Source: JBEDUK01 sp040414485
Lineage (GTDB): Bacteria > Actinomycetota > UBA4738
Assembly (NCBI GenBank): GCA_040414485.1
Contig: JBEDUK010000110.1
Location: 4,305 to 68,304, forward strand
DNA: 64,000 nucleotides
Direction of reading: 5' to 3'
In this document: positions 1 through 8,383 of the stretch, one piece after another
How the letters are laid out: each line of letters begins with the position of its first letter
Numbering within the stretch: position 1 is the stretch's first letter
The notes under the pieces: generated by a model
What the model was told of the DNA's origin: nothing
Databases searched by the model: none
The model's input: only the letters and a program-made list of their open reading frames with translations
Translations under genes and position numbers: made by a program

Positions 1-2
1 AG

Positions 3-383
3 CCGCTCGGGCCGGAGCACAACGAGCAGGACTACGACGCCTGGACCTCCTCCATGGAGCACATCGCGGCGACACCCGGGTTCGCCGGCGGTTCCTGGCC
101 ACGAACGATGACGCTCGATGAGAACCGTGCGGACCTACAGCGTCACGCCGACGACTTCCGCAACCGGAACGGGTTCACGTACACGGTGCTCGATCCGGCC
201 AGCCGCGACGTGATCGGGTGCGTCTACATCTACCCGCTGCGTGACAGCGACCACGACGCACGGGCGCTCTCCTGGGTGCGAGCGAGTCGCGCGGAGCTTG
301 ACACCCCGCTCTGGCGCGCCGTGAGTGAATGGCTCGAATCGGACTGGCCATTCGCCGGCGTCGAGTACGCGTCGCGCGCATAG
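3..383 (+). CDS. GNAT-like N-acetyltransferase, 5'-truncated by window edge
   Basis: The reading frame is open from base 3 and lacks an upstream start, so the gene begins before the window. The visible 126 residues resemble the GNAT acetyltransferase family, which uses acetyl-CoA to acetylate small molecules or proteins. They include an N-terminal segment with an HNEQDYDAWTSSMEHI-like pattern, a central strand (FTYTVLD, DVIGCVYIYP) resembling the acetyl-CoA-binding core, and a C-terminal WLESDWPF helix. An internal ATG at 54 would remove conserved-looking sequence, so it is probably not the start. The family call rests on overall pattern only; the substrate is unknown. Confidence 0.65.
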   Translation, partial: PLGPEHNEQDYDAWTSSMEHIAATPGFAGGSWPRTMTLDENRADLQRHADDFRNRNGFTYTVLDPASRDVIGCVYIYPLRDSDHDARALSWVRASRAELDTPLWRAVSEWLESDWPFAGVEYASRA

Positions 384-429
384 GCGTCCCCAGGTACCTT
401 CGCGAACACTCGCGCACGATCGTGTCCTG

Positions 430-435
430 TACCTT
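430..435 (+). promoter_or_regulatory. -10 box (TACCTT) for a leaderless FGGY kinase transcript
   Basis: TACCTT ends 8 nt before the GTG at 444, so transcription would begin at or next to the start codon. There is no Shine-Dalgarno sequence and no clear -35 box. It is supported mainly because the same arrangement recurs at other genes in this window. Confidence 0.4.
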
Positions 436-443
436 GACGCCCC

Positions 444-2039
444 GTGGGCACGGCAGGTGGGCAACAAGGAGCGGCGCACGAGCGTCCGGAGCCGCAGGTC
501 CTGGCGATCGACCTCGGGACGTCCGCCGTCAAGCTCGCGTTCGTTGCTGCGACCACAGGCCGGATCGCCGATCGCCAGGTCGAACCGCTCTCGTTGAGCG
601 TCCTCCCGGGCGGCGGCGCCGAACAGGACCCGGACGAATGGTGGGCCGCCATCGTCCGCGGCACCCGGGCGATGCTCGAGCGCAACATCGTCACGCCAAG
701 AGATGTCGTCGCGGTCGGGGCCAGCGTGCAGTGGGCGGGCACGGTCGCCGTTGGTGAGGACGGTCGCCACCTCCACCCGGCGATCATCTGGATGGACAGC
801 CGCGGCGCGTCGCAGGTCCGACGCATCGTCCACGGCTTCCCCAAGGTCAGCGGGTACGGCGCCGCGAAGTTGACCAGATGGATCCGCCTCACCGGTGGCG
901 GACCGGGCCATTCGGGCAAGGACCCGATCGCCCACATCCTGTTCGTGAAGGAGGCGCTCCCCGACGTCTATCGCAGGACGAGGCTCTTCCTCGAACCGGT
1001 CAACTGGCTCGGCCTGAAGCTCACCGGCCGAGCGGTGGCGTCGTTCGATTCGATCACCCTGCACTGGGTGACCGACTCGCGCGACATCTCGAACGTCCGG
1101 TACGACGACGGCCTCCTGCGCCAGGGCGGCCTCGAACGGTCGAAGCTCCCCGATCTGGTGCCCGCCGGCACCGTGATCGGGACCCTGACCGCCGAGGCGG
1201 CCGCGGACCTGGGCCTCTCCACCGATGTCCGGGTCACCTCAGGCATGGGCGACCTGATCGCCGCGGCGGTCGGATCCGGCGCGGTGAACGACTTCGAGGC
1301 GCACCTGTGCCTCGGAACGTCGTCGTGGCTCGTCTGCCATGTCCCGTTCAAGAGGACCGACCTGTTCCACAACATGGCGTCCCTGCCGAGCGGCATCCCC
1401 GGGCGCTACCTGCTGACCAACGAGCAGGAGTCGGCGGGCGTCTGCCTGCAACTGCTGAAGGACAACGTGCTCCGCGCGGATTCATACGAGGAGCTTCTGA
1501 TCGAAGCGGATGCCGCGCCGGCGGGGAGCGGCGGCCTGATCTTCATGCCCTGGCTGAACGGCGAACGAACGCCCGTGGACGATCACCGCGTGCGCGGCGG
1601 CTTCGCGAACCAGTCGCTCGAGACGACCCGCGGGGACCTCGTCCGGGCGGTCCTGGAGGGCGTGGCGTACAACTCGCGCTGGCTCCAGACGTACGTCGAG
1701 AAGTTCATCAAGCGGCCGCTCGGACCGATCAACGTGATCGGCGGCGGCTCGCGTTCGGACCTCTGGTGTCAGATCCACGCCGACGTCCTGGGCCGGCCGA
1801 TCCGGCGCGTTCGGGACCCGATGTTCGCCGGCGCGCGCGGAGCCGCCTTCCAGGCGGCGGTCGCGCTCGGGCACGTCACGTGGGATCGTCTTTCCGCGAT
1901 GGTGCCCGTCGACAGGACGTTCGAGCCGAACCCCGCGAACCGGGCCGTGTACGACCGCGGGTTCAAGGCGTTCGTCGATCTGTACCGGAGCACGCGGAAG
2001 ATCCACGCCCGCCTGAACGCCGGCGCGGGGGGTGCGTGA
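444..2039 (+). CDS. FGGY-family carbohydrate kinase (xylulokinase-like)
   Basis: A 531-residue protein of normal FGGY length, expected to phosphorylate a sugar or polyol with ATP in the cytoplasm. The N-terminal phosphate-1 motif is VLAIDLGTSAVKLAFV (about residues 19-34). The C-terminal half holds the GMGDLIAAAVGSGAV region and CLGTSSWLV. The adenosine-binding part includes NVIGGGSRSDLWCQIHADVL, followed by GRPI and FAGARGAAFQAA. Resemblance is closest to xylulokinase-type members, but FGGY substrates cannot be read from sequence. The GTG at 444 is chosen for its -10 box 8 nt upstream; the next gene starts within or just after its stop, so the two are likely co-transcribed with a PLP lyase. 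Confidence 0.85.
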   Translation: MGTAGGQQGAAHERPEPQVLAIDLGTSAVKLAFVAATTGRIADRQVEPLSLSVLPGGGAEQDPDEWWAAIVRGTRAMLERNIVTPRDVVAVGASVQWAGTVAVGEDGRHLHPAIIWMDSRGASQVRRIVHGFPKVSGYGAAKLTRWIRLTGGGPGHSGKDPIAHILFVKEALPDVYRRTRLFLEPVNWLGLKLTGRAVASFDSITLHWVTDSRDISNVRYDDGLLRQGGLERSKLPDLVPAGTVIGTLTAEAAADLGLSTDVRVTSGMGDLIAAAVGSGAVNDFEAHLCLGTSSWLVCHVPFKRTDLFHNMASLPSGIPGRYLLTNEQESAGVCLQLLKDNVLRADSYEELLIEADAAPAGSGGLIFMPWLNGERTPVDDHRVRGGFANQSLETTRGDLVRAVLEGVAYNSRWLQTYVEKFIKRPLGPINVIGGGSRSDLWCQIHADVLGRPIRRVRDPMFAGARGAAFQAAVALGHVTWDRLSAMVPVDRTFEPNPANRAVYDRGFKAFVDLYRSTRKIHARLNAGAGGA

Positions 2040-2040
2040 C

Positions 2041-3573
2041 GTGGCCGGCGACGCCAACGCCAAGCGGCGGCCGAGCCTGAGCTCCCGCCTCTCGCCGAAG
2101 GTGGCCGCGAACGTCGAACGAACCCTGCGGCGCATCCCCGCCGTCGAGCGTCGCCTGGAGAAGCGGTACGCCGCCATGGTCGAGGCCATGCGGCCGTCCG
2201 TTCGCCCGTACGCCGGCTCGGTCCCCGCCTACGCCGCACTCCCCGAGGAGGGACGGCCGCGCGACGAGGTCATGGATGAGCTGCGCGCCATGGCCGAACA
2301 CGAGCACGCGCGATGGGAGGAAGGGCACGTCTCCGGCGCCGTCTACCACGGCGCCGCCGAGCACATCGAGTTCATGAACGAGGTGTATGCGCTCAACTCG
2401 CAGGCGAACCCGCTGCATTTCGACCTGTGGCCGAGTGCGACGAAATTCGAGGCGGAGGTCGTGTCCATGACCGCCGGCATGCTCGGGAGCGACGCGGCCC
2501 GCGAGCACGACGCGACCCGGCCCGTAGTCGGCACCGTCACCTCCGGCGGGACGGAGAGCATCCTGCTGGCGATGAAGGCCTACCGCGACTGGGCGCGCAA
2601 GCGCCGCGGCATCACCGAGCCGAACGTGGTCGCCCCCACCACCGCCCATGTCGCCTTCGACAAGGCCGCGCAGTACTTCGGCATCGACCTTCGGCGCATC
2701 GCCGTCGGGTCCGATTTCCGCGCGGACGTCGAAGCGATGGAGGCGGCCATCGACGGCGACACGGTGGCCCTGGTCGGTTCGGCCCCCACCTTCCCGCACG
2801 GCGTGATCGATCCGATCGAGCCCCTCGCCGACCTCGCGCGCCATCGCGGGATCGGGATGCACACGGACGCGTGCCTCGGGGGGTTCGTGCTGCCCTTCGC
2901 GCGGACGCTCGGCTATCCCGTTCCGGCATTCGACTTCCGCGTGCCGGGCGTGACCAGCATGTCGGCCGATACACACAAGTTCGGCTACGCCGCGAAGGGC
3001 ACGTCGATCGTCCTGTACCGTGGGCCGAAGCTCCGCCGTTATCAGTACTTCACCGCCACCGAATGGCCCGGCGGCCTCTACTTCTCGCCCACGCTGGCGG
3101 GCTCTCGTCCCGGCGCGCTGTCGGCCGCCGCGTGGGCCGCGATGGTGAGCATGGGGGAGCGCGGCTACCTCGACGCCACGAGGCGCATCCTCGGGGCCGC
3201 GAAGGTCATCAGGGAGGGCATCGCCGGCACGCCCGGCCTGCGCGTCCTGGGCGATCCGCTGTGGGTGGTCGCGTTCGGCGCGGAGGATTTCAGCGTCTAC
3301 AGGCTCCTCGACGTCATGTCGAATCGCGGCTGGAACCTCAATGGGCTTCACAAGCCGCAGGCGGTGCACATCTGCGTGACGCTCCGCGTGGCTCAGAACG
3401 GCGTCCCCGAGGGCTTCGTCGCCGACCTTCGCGACGCGGTCGTACAGGTGCGCGCCGATCCGAAGGCGAAGGGCGGCATGGCGCCCGTGTACGGCATGGC
3501 GGCGACCGTCCCGTTCCGGGGCGTGGTCAGCGACCTGCTGGAGCGCTACATGGACATGCTCTTCGAGGTGTAG
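2041..3573 (+). CDS. PLP-dependent lyase/decarboxylase, sphingosine-1-phosphate-lyase-like
   Basis: This is a group II PLP decarboxylase-fold enzyme of about 510 residues. Substrate-binding and PLP features are TVTSGGTESILLAMKAYRDW, the AHVAFDKAAQYFGI region, the conserved His/Asp stretch MHTDACLGGFVLPF, and the PLP lysine in SADTHKFGYAAKGTS. This pattern matches sphingosine/dihydrosphingosine-1-phosphate lyases (retro-aldol cleavage of long-chain base phosphates) and related bacterial decarboxylases. The GTG at 2041 follows the previous stop by 1 nt and has a G-rich ribosome site; a GTG at 2032, overlapping the previous gene, is an alternative. Coupling to a kinase suggests phosphorylation followed by C-C cleavage of the product. 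That pathway is inference. Confidence 0.8.
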   Translation: MAGDANAKRRPSLSSRLSPKVAANVERTLRRIPAVERRLEKRYAAMVEAMRPSVRPYAGSVPAYAALPEEGRPRDEVMDELRAMAEHEHARWEEGHVSGAVYHGAAEHIEFMNEVYALNSQANPLHFDLWPSATKFEAEVVSMTAGMLGSDAAREHDATRPVVGTVTSGGTESILLAMKAYRDWARKRRGITEPNVVAPTTAHVAFDKAAQYFGIDLRRIAVGSDFRADVEAMEAAIDGDTVALVGSAPTFPHGVIDPIEPLADLARHRGIGMHTDACLGGFVLPFARTLGYPVPAFDFRVPGVTSMSADTHKFGYAAKGTSIVLYRGPKLRRYQYFTATEWPGGLYFSPTLAGSRPGALSAAAWAAMVSMGERGYLDATRRILGAAKVIREGIAGTPGLRVLGDPLWVVAFGAEDFSVYRLLDVMSNRGWNLNGLHKPQAVHICVTLRVAQNGVPEGFVADLRDAVVQVRADPKAKGGMAPVYGMAATVPFRGVVSDLLERYMDMLFEV

Positions 3574-3909
3574 ATGCGCATGAGCGGGTCCGACTGCCTT
3601 CTGTGCTCGGCCGAACGTGTGACCGCGTGGCACTTCGAGGACGACGAATGCTGGGTCGCCGACTGCATGGTCTGCGGCACCCCGATGATCGTCTGGCGCA
3701 CGCACGGCCTGCCCGAGGGCGAGCTCGAACGGGCGTTGCTCTCGCGCCTGGCGTCGATCGCGGGCGAGCGGTATCCGGAAGGCTTCTGGATCGACGGCGA
3801 ACGGCGAAGGATCCCGGACCACTGGCACGCGCATGCCCGGCCGGAGGGTGGGTTCTTCGATCCGAGCAAGCCGGAGCCGTCGTGGCGAAAGGCTCAGCTG
3901 CCCGAATAG
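3574..3909 (+). CDS. Conserved small CxxC-CxxC protein of unknown function
   Basis: A 111-residue protein that starts directly after the preceding stop codon, so it is probably in the same operon. Two cysteine pairs, DCLLC near residue 7 and DCMVC near residue 30, suggest a small zinc ribbon. The C-terminal RRIPDHWHAHAR segment adds clustered histidines. I have a general recollection of similar short proteins in actinobacterial genomes (CPLC ... CEVC ... IPDHFHAHAR layout) but know no function. The conserved histidines could also bind metal. Confidence 0.7.
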   Translation: MRMSGSDCLLCSAERVTAWHFEDDECWVADCMVCGTPMIVWRTHGLPEGELERALLSRLASIAGERYPEGFWIDGERRRIPDHWHAHARPEGGFFDPSKPEPSWRKAQLPE

Positions 3910-3919
3910 CAACGTAGCC

Positions 3920-4357
3920 TTACGACCCGGCGGCGGGCGGCGATCCGGACGACGTGGACGTCTCCCAGCCCCGCTGGAGTTCGGCCGCCTCTCTGTCCGG
4001 CACGCCGAGCGACACGTGCATGTGCACCATCCGCCACGCCCCGTCCTCAAGCCGCCAGACGGTCGTCAGGCGGGTGTGAACGGCGTCGCCTCCGAAGAAC
4101 ATGGTGGGCCGGTCGGCCGCCCAGCCGACCGGCCCTTCGGACCATGCCTGGGGGTCGACGTCATCGATCCGGATGCCGGGAGGCCGAAACCCGGCCCGCA
4201 GCTGGTCGCGATCGATGACCCATTCGCTGGGCGCCGACCCGATGAAGACCGTCGCGGCGTCGGCCGACACGAGGTCGTCGAAGGCGGCCGGGTCTCCAGC
4301 GCGGAGCGCGTCGTAGAACCTGAGCACGGCGTCGCGAACCTCGCCGGAGACGTCCAC
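3920..4357 (-). CDS. NTF2-like / SnoaL-fold protein
   Basis: A 145-residue protein with the cone-shaped NTF2/SnoaL pattern. It has an N-terminal helix (VRDAVLRFYDALRAGDPAAFDDLVSA in outline), a strand with VFIGSAPSEW, and the terminal strand pair TTVWRLEDGAWRMVHMHVS typical of DUF4440/SnoaL_3 proteins. Such proteins either bind small ligands or act as minor enzymes; the role here cannot be assigned. The GTG start lies 12 bp downstream of the stop of the PfpI-like gene on the same strand, so both probably share a transcript. Confidence 0.75.
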   Translation of the reverse strand: MDVSGEVRDAVLRFYDALRAGDPAAFDDLVSADAATVFIGSAPSEWVIDRDQLRAGFRPPGIRIDDVDPQAWSEGPVGWAADRPTMFFGGDAVHTRLTTVWRLEDGAWRMVHMHVSLGVPDREAAELQRGWETSTSSGSPPAAGS

Positions 4358-4369
4358 CGCTCCCGGAGG

Positions 4370-4951
4370 CTACGAGGCCTTCGGCTTCGCGTCGAGCGCG
4401 GTCGAATGGATCCCCTCCCGGAACTCCTCGACCATCTTCGAGCAGAACGCCGGCAGGTCGTCCGGCTTCCGGCTGCTCACGAGCCCGTGGTCGGTGTGGA
4501 CCTCCTCGTCGACCCAGGTGCCGCCGGCGTTCCCGATGTCCGTCTTCAGGCTCGGCCACGAGGTCAGCGTCCGGCCGCGCACGACGTCGGCCTCCACGAG
4601 GGTCCACGGGCCGTGGCAGATCACCGCGACCGGCTTCCCGGAGTCGAAGAACGAACGGATGAACGCCACGGTGCGCTCGTCCATGCGCAACTTGTCCGGG
4701 TTGGCCACCCCTCCGGGCAGCATGAGCGCGTCGTACTGCTCCGGGTCGGCCATGTCGATGCCGACGTCAACGCTGAACGTGGCGCCCTTGTCCGTGTGGT
4801 TCATGGCCTGGATCGGTTCGTCCTTCGGGGAGACCAGGACGGGCTCCCAGCCGGCGTCCTCGACTGCCTTCCAGGGCTCCGTCAGTTCGACCTGCTCCAC
4901 CCCATCCGTTGCGACGAATGCGACCCGCCTGGATTCGGCTTTGTTCCGCAT
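4370..4951 (-). CDS. PfpI/DJ-1 family protease-amidotransferase-like protein
   Basis: 193 residues with the DJ-1/PfpI fold. The nucleophile elbow is AVICHGPWTL (catalytic Cys about residue 111). An upstream LMLPGGVANPDKLR loop matches the family's GG-containing turn, and the His-containing segment VHTDHGLVSSRKPDDL follows. Members include deglycases and stress chaperone-like proteins of the YhbO/PfpI group. ATG start with a purine-rich GAAGGGA upstream. Together with the NTF2-like gene downstream it may form a small stress-response unit. Confidence 0.85.
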   Translation of the reverse strand: MRNKAESRRVAFVATDGVEQVELTEPWKAVEDAGWEPVLVSPKDEPIQAMNHTDKGATFSVDVGIDMADPEQYDALMLPGGVANPDKLRMDERTVAFIRSFFDSGKPVAVICHGPWTLVEADVVRGRTLTSWPSLKTDIGNAGGTWVDEEVHTDHGLVSSRKPDDLPAFCSKMVEEFREGIHSTALDAKPKAS

Positions 4952-5113
4952 GTCCCTTCACTCCCTTCGGGCGCGCCGGAACGGCGCGCCGACGCCCGTT
5001 GCTTGAGGCCTACCCATAGCCTCGCCTGAGGTAACCACCGCCGTGGGTGCCCGGCGGACGCGCTTGCGGTCCGCCGGCCCGCCCGGTACGGTCCGCGACC
5101 GGAGGTGGTACCC

Positions 5114-5509
5114 ATGCTGAAGGACTGTCCGACGCACGCGACGCTGCCCGCCGCCGACCTGGCGCGCGCCCGCGCTTTCTACGAGGAGACGCTCGGATTC
5201 GAAGCGGTCTCGGTCAATCCCGGAGGCGTCTTCTATCAGGCCTCGGGGACGCGGTTCTTCGTCTTCCCGACGAGCGGGGCGGCCAGCGGAAGCCACACGC
5301 AGATGGGATTCACCGTGCCCGACATCGAAGCCGAAGTGGCGAACCTTCGGGCGCGCGGCGTGAACCTCGAGTCCTACGACATGGACGGGTTCGACAAGGA
5401 CACCCTCGTCTTCACCGGCGGACCGATCCGCTCGGCCTGGTTCCGTGACTCGGAAGGGAACCTCCTGGGCATGGTGCAGTTCGTCGGATCGGCCGGGTCC
5501 GCCGGGTAG
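5114..5509 (+). CDS. VOC-family (glyoxalase/bleomycin-resistance fold) protein
   Basis: 131 residues of a single VOC module with the paired beta-alpha-beta-beta-beta pattern: HATLPAADLARARAFYEETL at the start, GSHTQMGFTVPDIEAEVANL in the middle and AWFRDSEGNLLGMVQF at the end. The family includes glyoxalases, dioxygenases and antibiotic-binding proteins; the substrate is not apparent. The ATG at 5114 has a GGAGG ribosome site 8 nt upstream; an in-frame GTG at 5105 overlaps that site and is unlikely. Confidence 0.8.
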   Translation: MLKDCPTHATLPAADLARARAFYEETLGFEAVSVNPGGVFYQASGTRFFVFPTSGAASGSHTQMGFTVPDIEAEVANLRARGVNLESYDMDGFDKDTLVFTGGPIRSAWFRDSEGNLLGMVQFVGSAGSAG

Positions 5510-5533
5510 CCGCAGCCTCCTCACCCGCGCGGC

Positions 5534-5539
5534 TACGCT
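5534..5539 (+). promoter_or_regulatory. -10 box (TACGCT) for leaderless MFS gene
   Basis: TACGCT ends 8 nt before the ATG at 5548, the same spacing as at several other genes here. No ribosome site separates it from the start codon. Confidence 0.4.
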
Positions 5540-5547
5540 CCTGCGAG

Positions 5548-6801
5548 ATGAAGGAGCGGGCCTTGGATCGCGATCGCGTGGCGCTGACCGGCACCTTCGT
5601 GCTGTTCGGCCTGGTGATCGCCTCGTTCTTCCCGTTCTTCGCGCTGTTCCTGCACGACCGGGGGCTCGATCCGAGCGAGATCGGCGTCGTCGTCGCGACC
5701 ATGGCGGTGGCGAGGATCGCCACCAATCCCGTCTGGGGCTCGCTCGCGGACACGCGCCTGGGCCGGCGCAGCGTCCTTCGGATGACGCTCGCGGGCGGGA
5801 TCGTCGCGGCGAGCCTGCTGTCGGCGTTCGGCCACGGGCTGACGGCGGTGGTGGTGACGGCCACCCTGCTGGCCGCGTGCAACGGCTCGGTCGGGCCGAA
5901 CATCGACGCGCTCGCCCTCACCCATCTGGGGCCCGAGCGGATGACGAACTACGGCCGCATCCGGGCCTGGGAGAGCATGAGCTACGCCACGGCGTGCATC
6001 GCCTTCGGTGCGCTGCTCCAGGGGGTGGGCGTGACCTGGCTCATGGCGGTCCAGGCCGCTTGCATGGGAGCGGTCCTGCTGTGGACGCTGACGTTGCCAG
6101 CGGACCGGCCGGCGCACCGGGCCGAACACGGGCGGATGGGCGCGGTGGGCGCCGTGTTCCGGACGGCGCCGCGGTTCTGGGGCGTCCTCGCCGGCTCGCT
6201 GGTCCTGTGGACCGGTTTCAACGGCGCGTGGAACTTCCTGGCCCTGCGGATCGAGAGCCGAGGAGGCGGCCCGCTCCTGATCGGGATCGGGACCGCGCTC
6301 GGCGGCCTGGTCGAGTTCACCGTGATGCTCGCCTCCGGGCGCCTCATCCGCCGAGTGGGCCTGCGGATCGTCTACGGCCTGGGGGCGGTGGCGTACGCGA
6401 CCGTCTTCCTGCTGTGGGGAGTGGTTCGAAGCGCGGTCCTCGTCTCCGTTCTGGCGACGTTCGAAGGGCTCGGCTTCGCGCTGCTGTTCACCAGCAGCGT
6501 GCAGATCGTCGGCCGCCTGCTCCCGCAGTCCCTGTACTCGACCGGGCAGTCGCTGATCTCCACGGTCGCGTTCGGGATCGCCCCGATCGTCGGCGGGGCG
6601 GTGGGCGGACTCGTGTACCAGCACCTGGGGCCGCAGTCTCTGTACATGGGCGCGTCGGTGCTGGCGCTCGCGGGCGGCCTGGTGGTGTGGCAGACGCTTG
6701 GCGGGCCGGCCTTCCGGCCGGCCCGCCCCGGTACCGAAACCCCGGGGGCCGGCCCGTTCGGGCCGGCCGCCGCACCACCCGGCGAAGCGGGGCTTCCCTA
6801 A
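5548..6801 (+). CDS. Major facilitator superfamily transporter
   Basis: 417 residues with about 12 hydrophobic segments. The loop between the second and third segments, NPVWGSLADTRLGRRSVLRM, carries the MFS motif A signature (G-x-L-a-D-x-x-G-r-r). It resembles the MFS_1-like/3-phenylpropionate permease-type branch, which exports or imports small organic compounds. The last roughly 30 residues are Pro/Gly/Ala-rich and may be a disordered tail. It lies 38 bp after the VOC gene but has its own candidate promoter and ends at a strong hairpin shared with the convergent protease gene. Confidence 0.85.
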   Translation: MKERALDRDRVALTGTFVLFGLVIASFFPFFALFLHDRGLDPSEIGVVVATMAVARIATNPVWGSLADTRLGRRSVLRMTLAGGIVAASLLSAFGHGLTAVVVTATLLAACNGSVGPNIDALALTHLGPERMTNYGRIRAWESMSYATACIAFGALLQGVGVTWLMAVQAACMGAVLLWTLTLPADRPAHRAEHGRMGAVGAVFRTAPRFWGVLAGSLVLWTGFNGAWNFLALRIESRGGGPLLIGIGTALGGLVEFTVMLASGRLIRRVGLRIVYGLGAVAYATVFLLWGVVRSAVLVSVLATFEGLGFALLFTSSVQIVGRLLPQSLYSTGQSLISTVAFGIAPIVGGAVGGLVYQHLGPQSLYMGASVLALAGGLVVWQTLGGPAFRPARPGTETPGAGPFGPAAAPPGEAGLP

Positions 6802-6824
6802 GGATCGCCTCACCCGGAAGCGGA

Positions 6825-6858
6825 ACGGGGAGAGGGGCGCGGTGGCCCCTCTCCCCGT
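6825..6858. terminator. Bidirectional hairpin terminator
   Basis: A perfect 14-bp inverted repeat (6825-6838 with 6845-6858) with a 6-nt loop, lying between convergent genes that end at 6801 and 6883. There is no T-tract, as is common in GC-rich bacteria. Confidence 0.75.
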
Positions 6859-6882
6859 CGTGCGTTTCGAGGAACGCCTGGG

Positions 6883-8103
6883 CTAGAAGGCGCCCAGCCC
6901 GTTCGGCGTCCCCATGCCCGTGGGCAGGTCGTACCCGGCACCCGCGCCGCACTGGAGCGGGTGGGGGCTGCACGAGCCGTTGGTTCCCGCGGTCACGTCG
7001 TGGAGGCTGCCCGCGGCGCCGTAGACGCTCTGCGCCGGGTAGTTCCACGTCGAGGCGTTCCCGGCCAGCGCGTAGACGGCAGCGACCAGCGGCGAGGACA
7101 GGCTCGTCCCGCCGACGACCACCCAGCCACCCTGGCCGTAGTTGTCGTAGATCGCGGCGCCCGTGTTCGGGTCCGCGTCCGCCGACACATCGTTCATGCC
7201 GCGCTTGCTCCCGCAGCCGATCGCCGACCAGTTGGTGGCGGTGGTCTGCCAGCTCTGCGCGCTGATGACCGTCGAGCAGCCGGAGCCGGTTCCGTTCCAG
7301 ACGGACTCCGACTTGTAGCTGTTGTCGGCGTTCAACTGCAGATTCGTGCCGCCGACCGCGACGACCGTGTTCTGGTTCGCCGGGCACGCCACGCCGAAGC
7401 CGCTGTCACCTGCGGAGACTGTCACAGCGATCTTCTGGTGGTTGTACGCGGTCTGCGTTCCACAGTCGTCCAGGTACGCGCCGTAGCTGTTCGAGATGGC
7501 GTCGGCGCCCCGGGCCGCCGCGGTGTTGACGGCGGTCGCCAGGTCGCTCCAAGAGTTGCTGTTGGCCTCGTACAGCGCGATCTTGCAGTTCTGGCAGATC
7601 GCGTGCGCCACCTGCACGTCCAGTGCGATCTCGAGGCCCCAGCCCGTGTTGCCCGCTGGGAGGGGGGACTTCAGACCGTTCTGGTTGCGCACGTCAAGGC
7701 AGGCGGTCTTGTGCTTCGTGCTGCACTTGGGGGTGTTCGGGAGCCCGAACTGCGCGTTGTACGTGTTGAGGTTGGCCAGAACATTCGGGTTGGCGAACGC
7801 GTCGACGATGGCGATCGTGTGCTTGCCCACCGCCGTCGTCGGCAGGTTGTAGCCGGTGTGGAACTGGACCGGGCCATAGCCGCTCACGTTCGGGTTCACA
7901 GCGATCGCGCGTCCGTGGGTGTCGGTGACGACCCGCGCGAAACACTCCGCGTACGTCGATGAGCGGGAGATCCCGCAGACGGCCCTCGAGGACCCGTGCA
8001 TGGCGCGGGTCGAGCCGGCTGCAGTGGATGCCCCAGCCTGCATCATCGACGCGGCGCTGAGGACAGCGACCACGCCGAAGGACGTCACAATCCTTCGCAG
8101 CAT
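6883..8103 (-). CDS. Secreted sedolisin (S53) family serine-carboxyl peptidase
   Basis: 406 residues with an N-terminal signal peptide (MLRRIVTSFGVVAVLSAASM then AGA). S53 hallmarks are the Glu/Asp pair in GWGLEIALDVQVAHA (E-x-x-x-D), the oxyanion Asp in VSAGDSGFGVA, and the Ser in VVGGTSLSSPLVAA. It therefore belongs to the acid-acting sedolisin branch rather than classical subtilisins. The usual long S53 propeptide appears short, about 70 residues. Several Cys pairs (CSTKHKTAC, CQNC) suggest extracellular disulfides. The ATG at 8103 is chosen because a GGGAGG site lies just upstream and a signal peptide follows; an open frame extends further 5' but is unlike protein. Confidence 0.88.
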   Translation of the reverse strand: MLRRIVTSFGVVAVLSAASMMQAGASTAAGSTRAMHGSSRAVCGISRSSTYAECFARVVTDTHGRAIAVNPNVSGYGPVQFHTGYNLPTTAVGKHTIAIVDAFANPNVLANLNTYNAQFGLPNTPKCSTKHKTACLDVRNQNGLKSPLPAGNTGWGLEIALDVQVAHAICQNCKIALYEANSNSWSDLATAVNTAAARGADAISNSYGAYLDDCGTQTAYNHQKIAVTVSAGDSGFGVACPANQNTVVAVGGTNLQLNADNSYKSESVWNGTGSGCSTVISAQSWQTTATNWSAIGCGSKRGMNDVSADADPNTGAAIYDNYGQGGWVVVGGTSLSSPLVAAVYALAGNASTWNYPAQSVYGAAGSLHDVTAGTNGSCSPHPLQCGAGAGYDLPTGMGTPNGLGAF

Positions 8104-8383
8104 TGAACCTCCCTGTTCCGAAGCGGTGCGTGCAGGACCCGCCGGGGGGGGATTCGCGGGTACACCACTCCCGTGCCCGATTCGCCTGAATTGGCCGGCG
8201 AAGTCTACATGCGCCGGACCGCTTGTGCCATCGGTCGTCGGACGTCCCCCGAACATGCCTCCGGACCAGCCTGATGACACGCGCCGGAGGGCGGGAAGGA
8301 GCCGTTCGAAGTTGACTGAACAGCCGTTCAACATTCAGCATATGTGTGCCGGCCGGGGGGGCCGGGACTGGAGGCCGTGCGCC

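Noticed and set aside
1963..4050. Long minus-strand open frame of about 695 codons
   Set aside because: Antisense to the PLP enzyme and its neighbours; Arg/His/Asp-rich with no motifs, an effect of GC-rich codon use.
8312..8344. TTGACT and CATATG as a promoter for the first GcvT-like gene
   Set aside because: Spacing is 21 bp and the -10 is poor; a short inverted repeat TGAAC/GTTCA is present but too weak to call.
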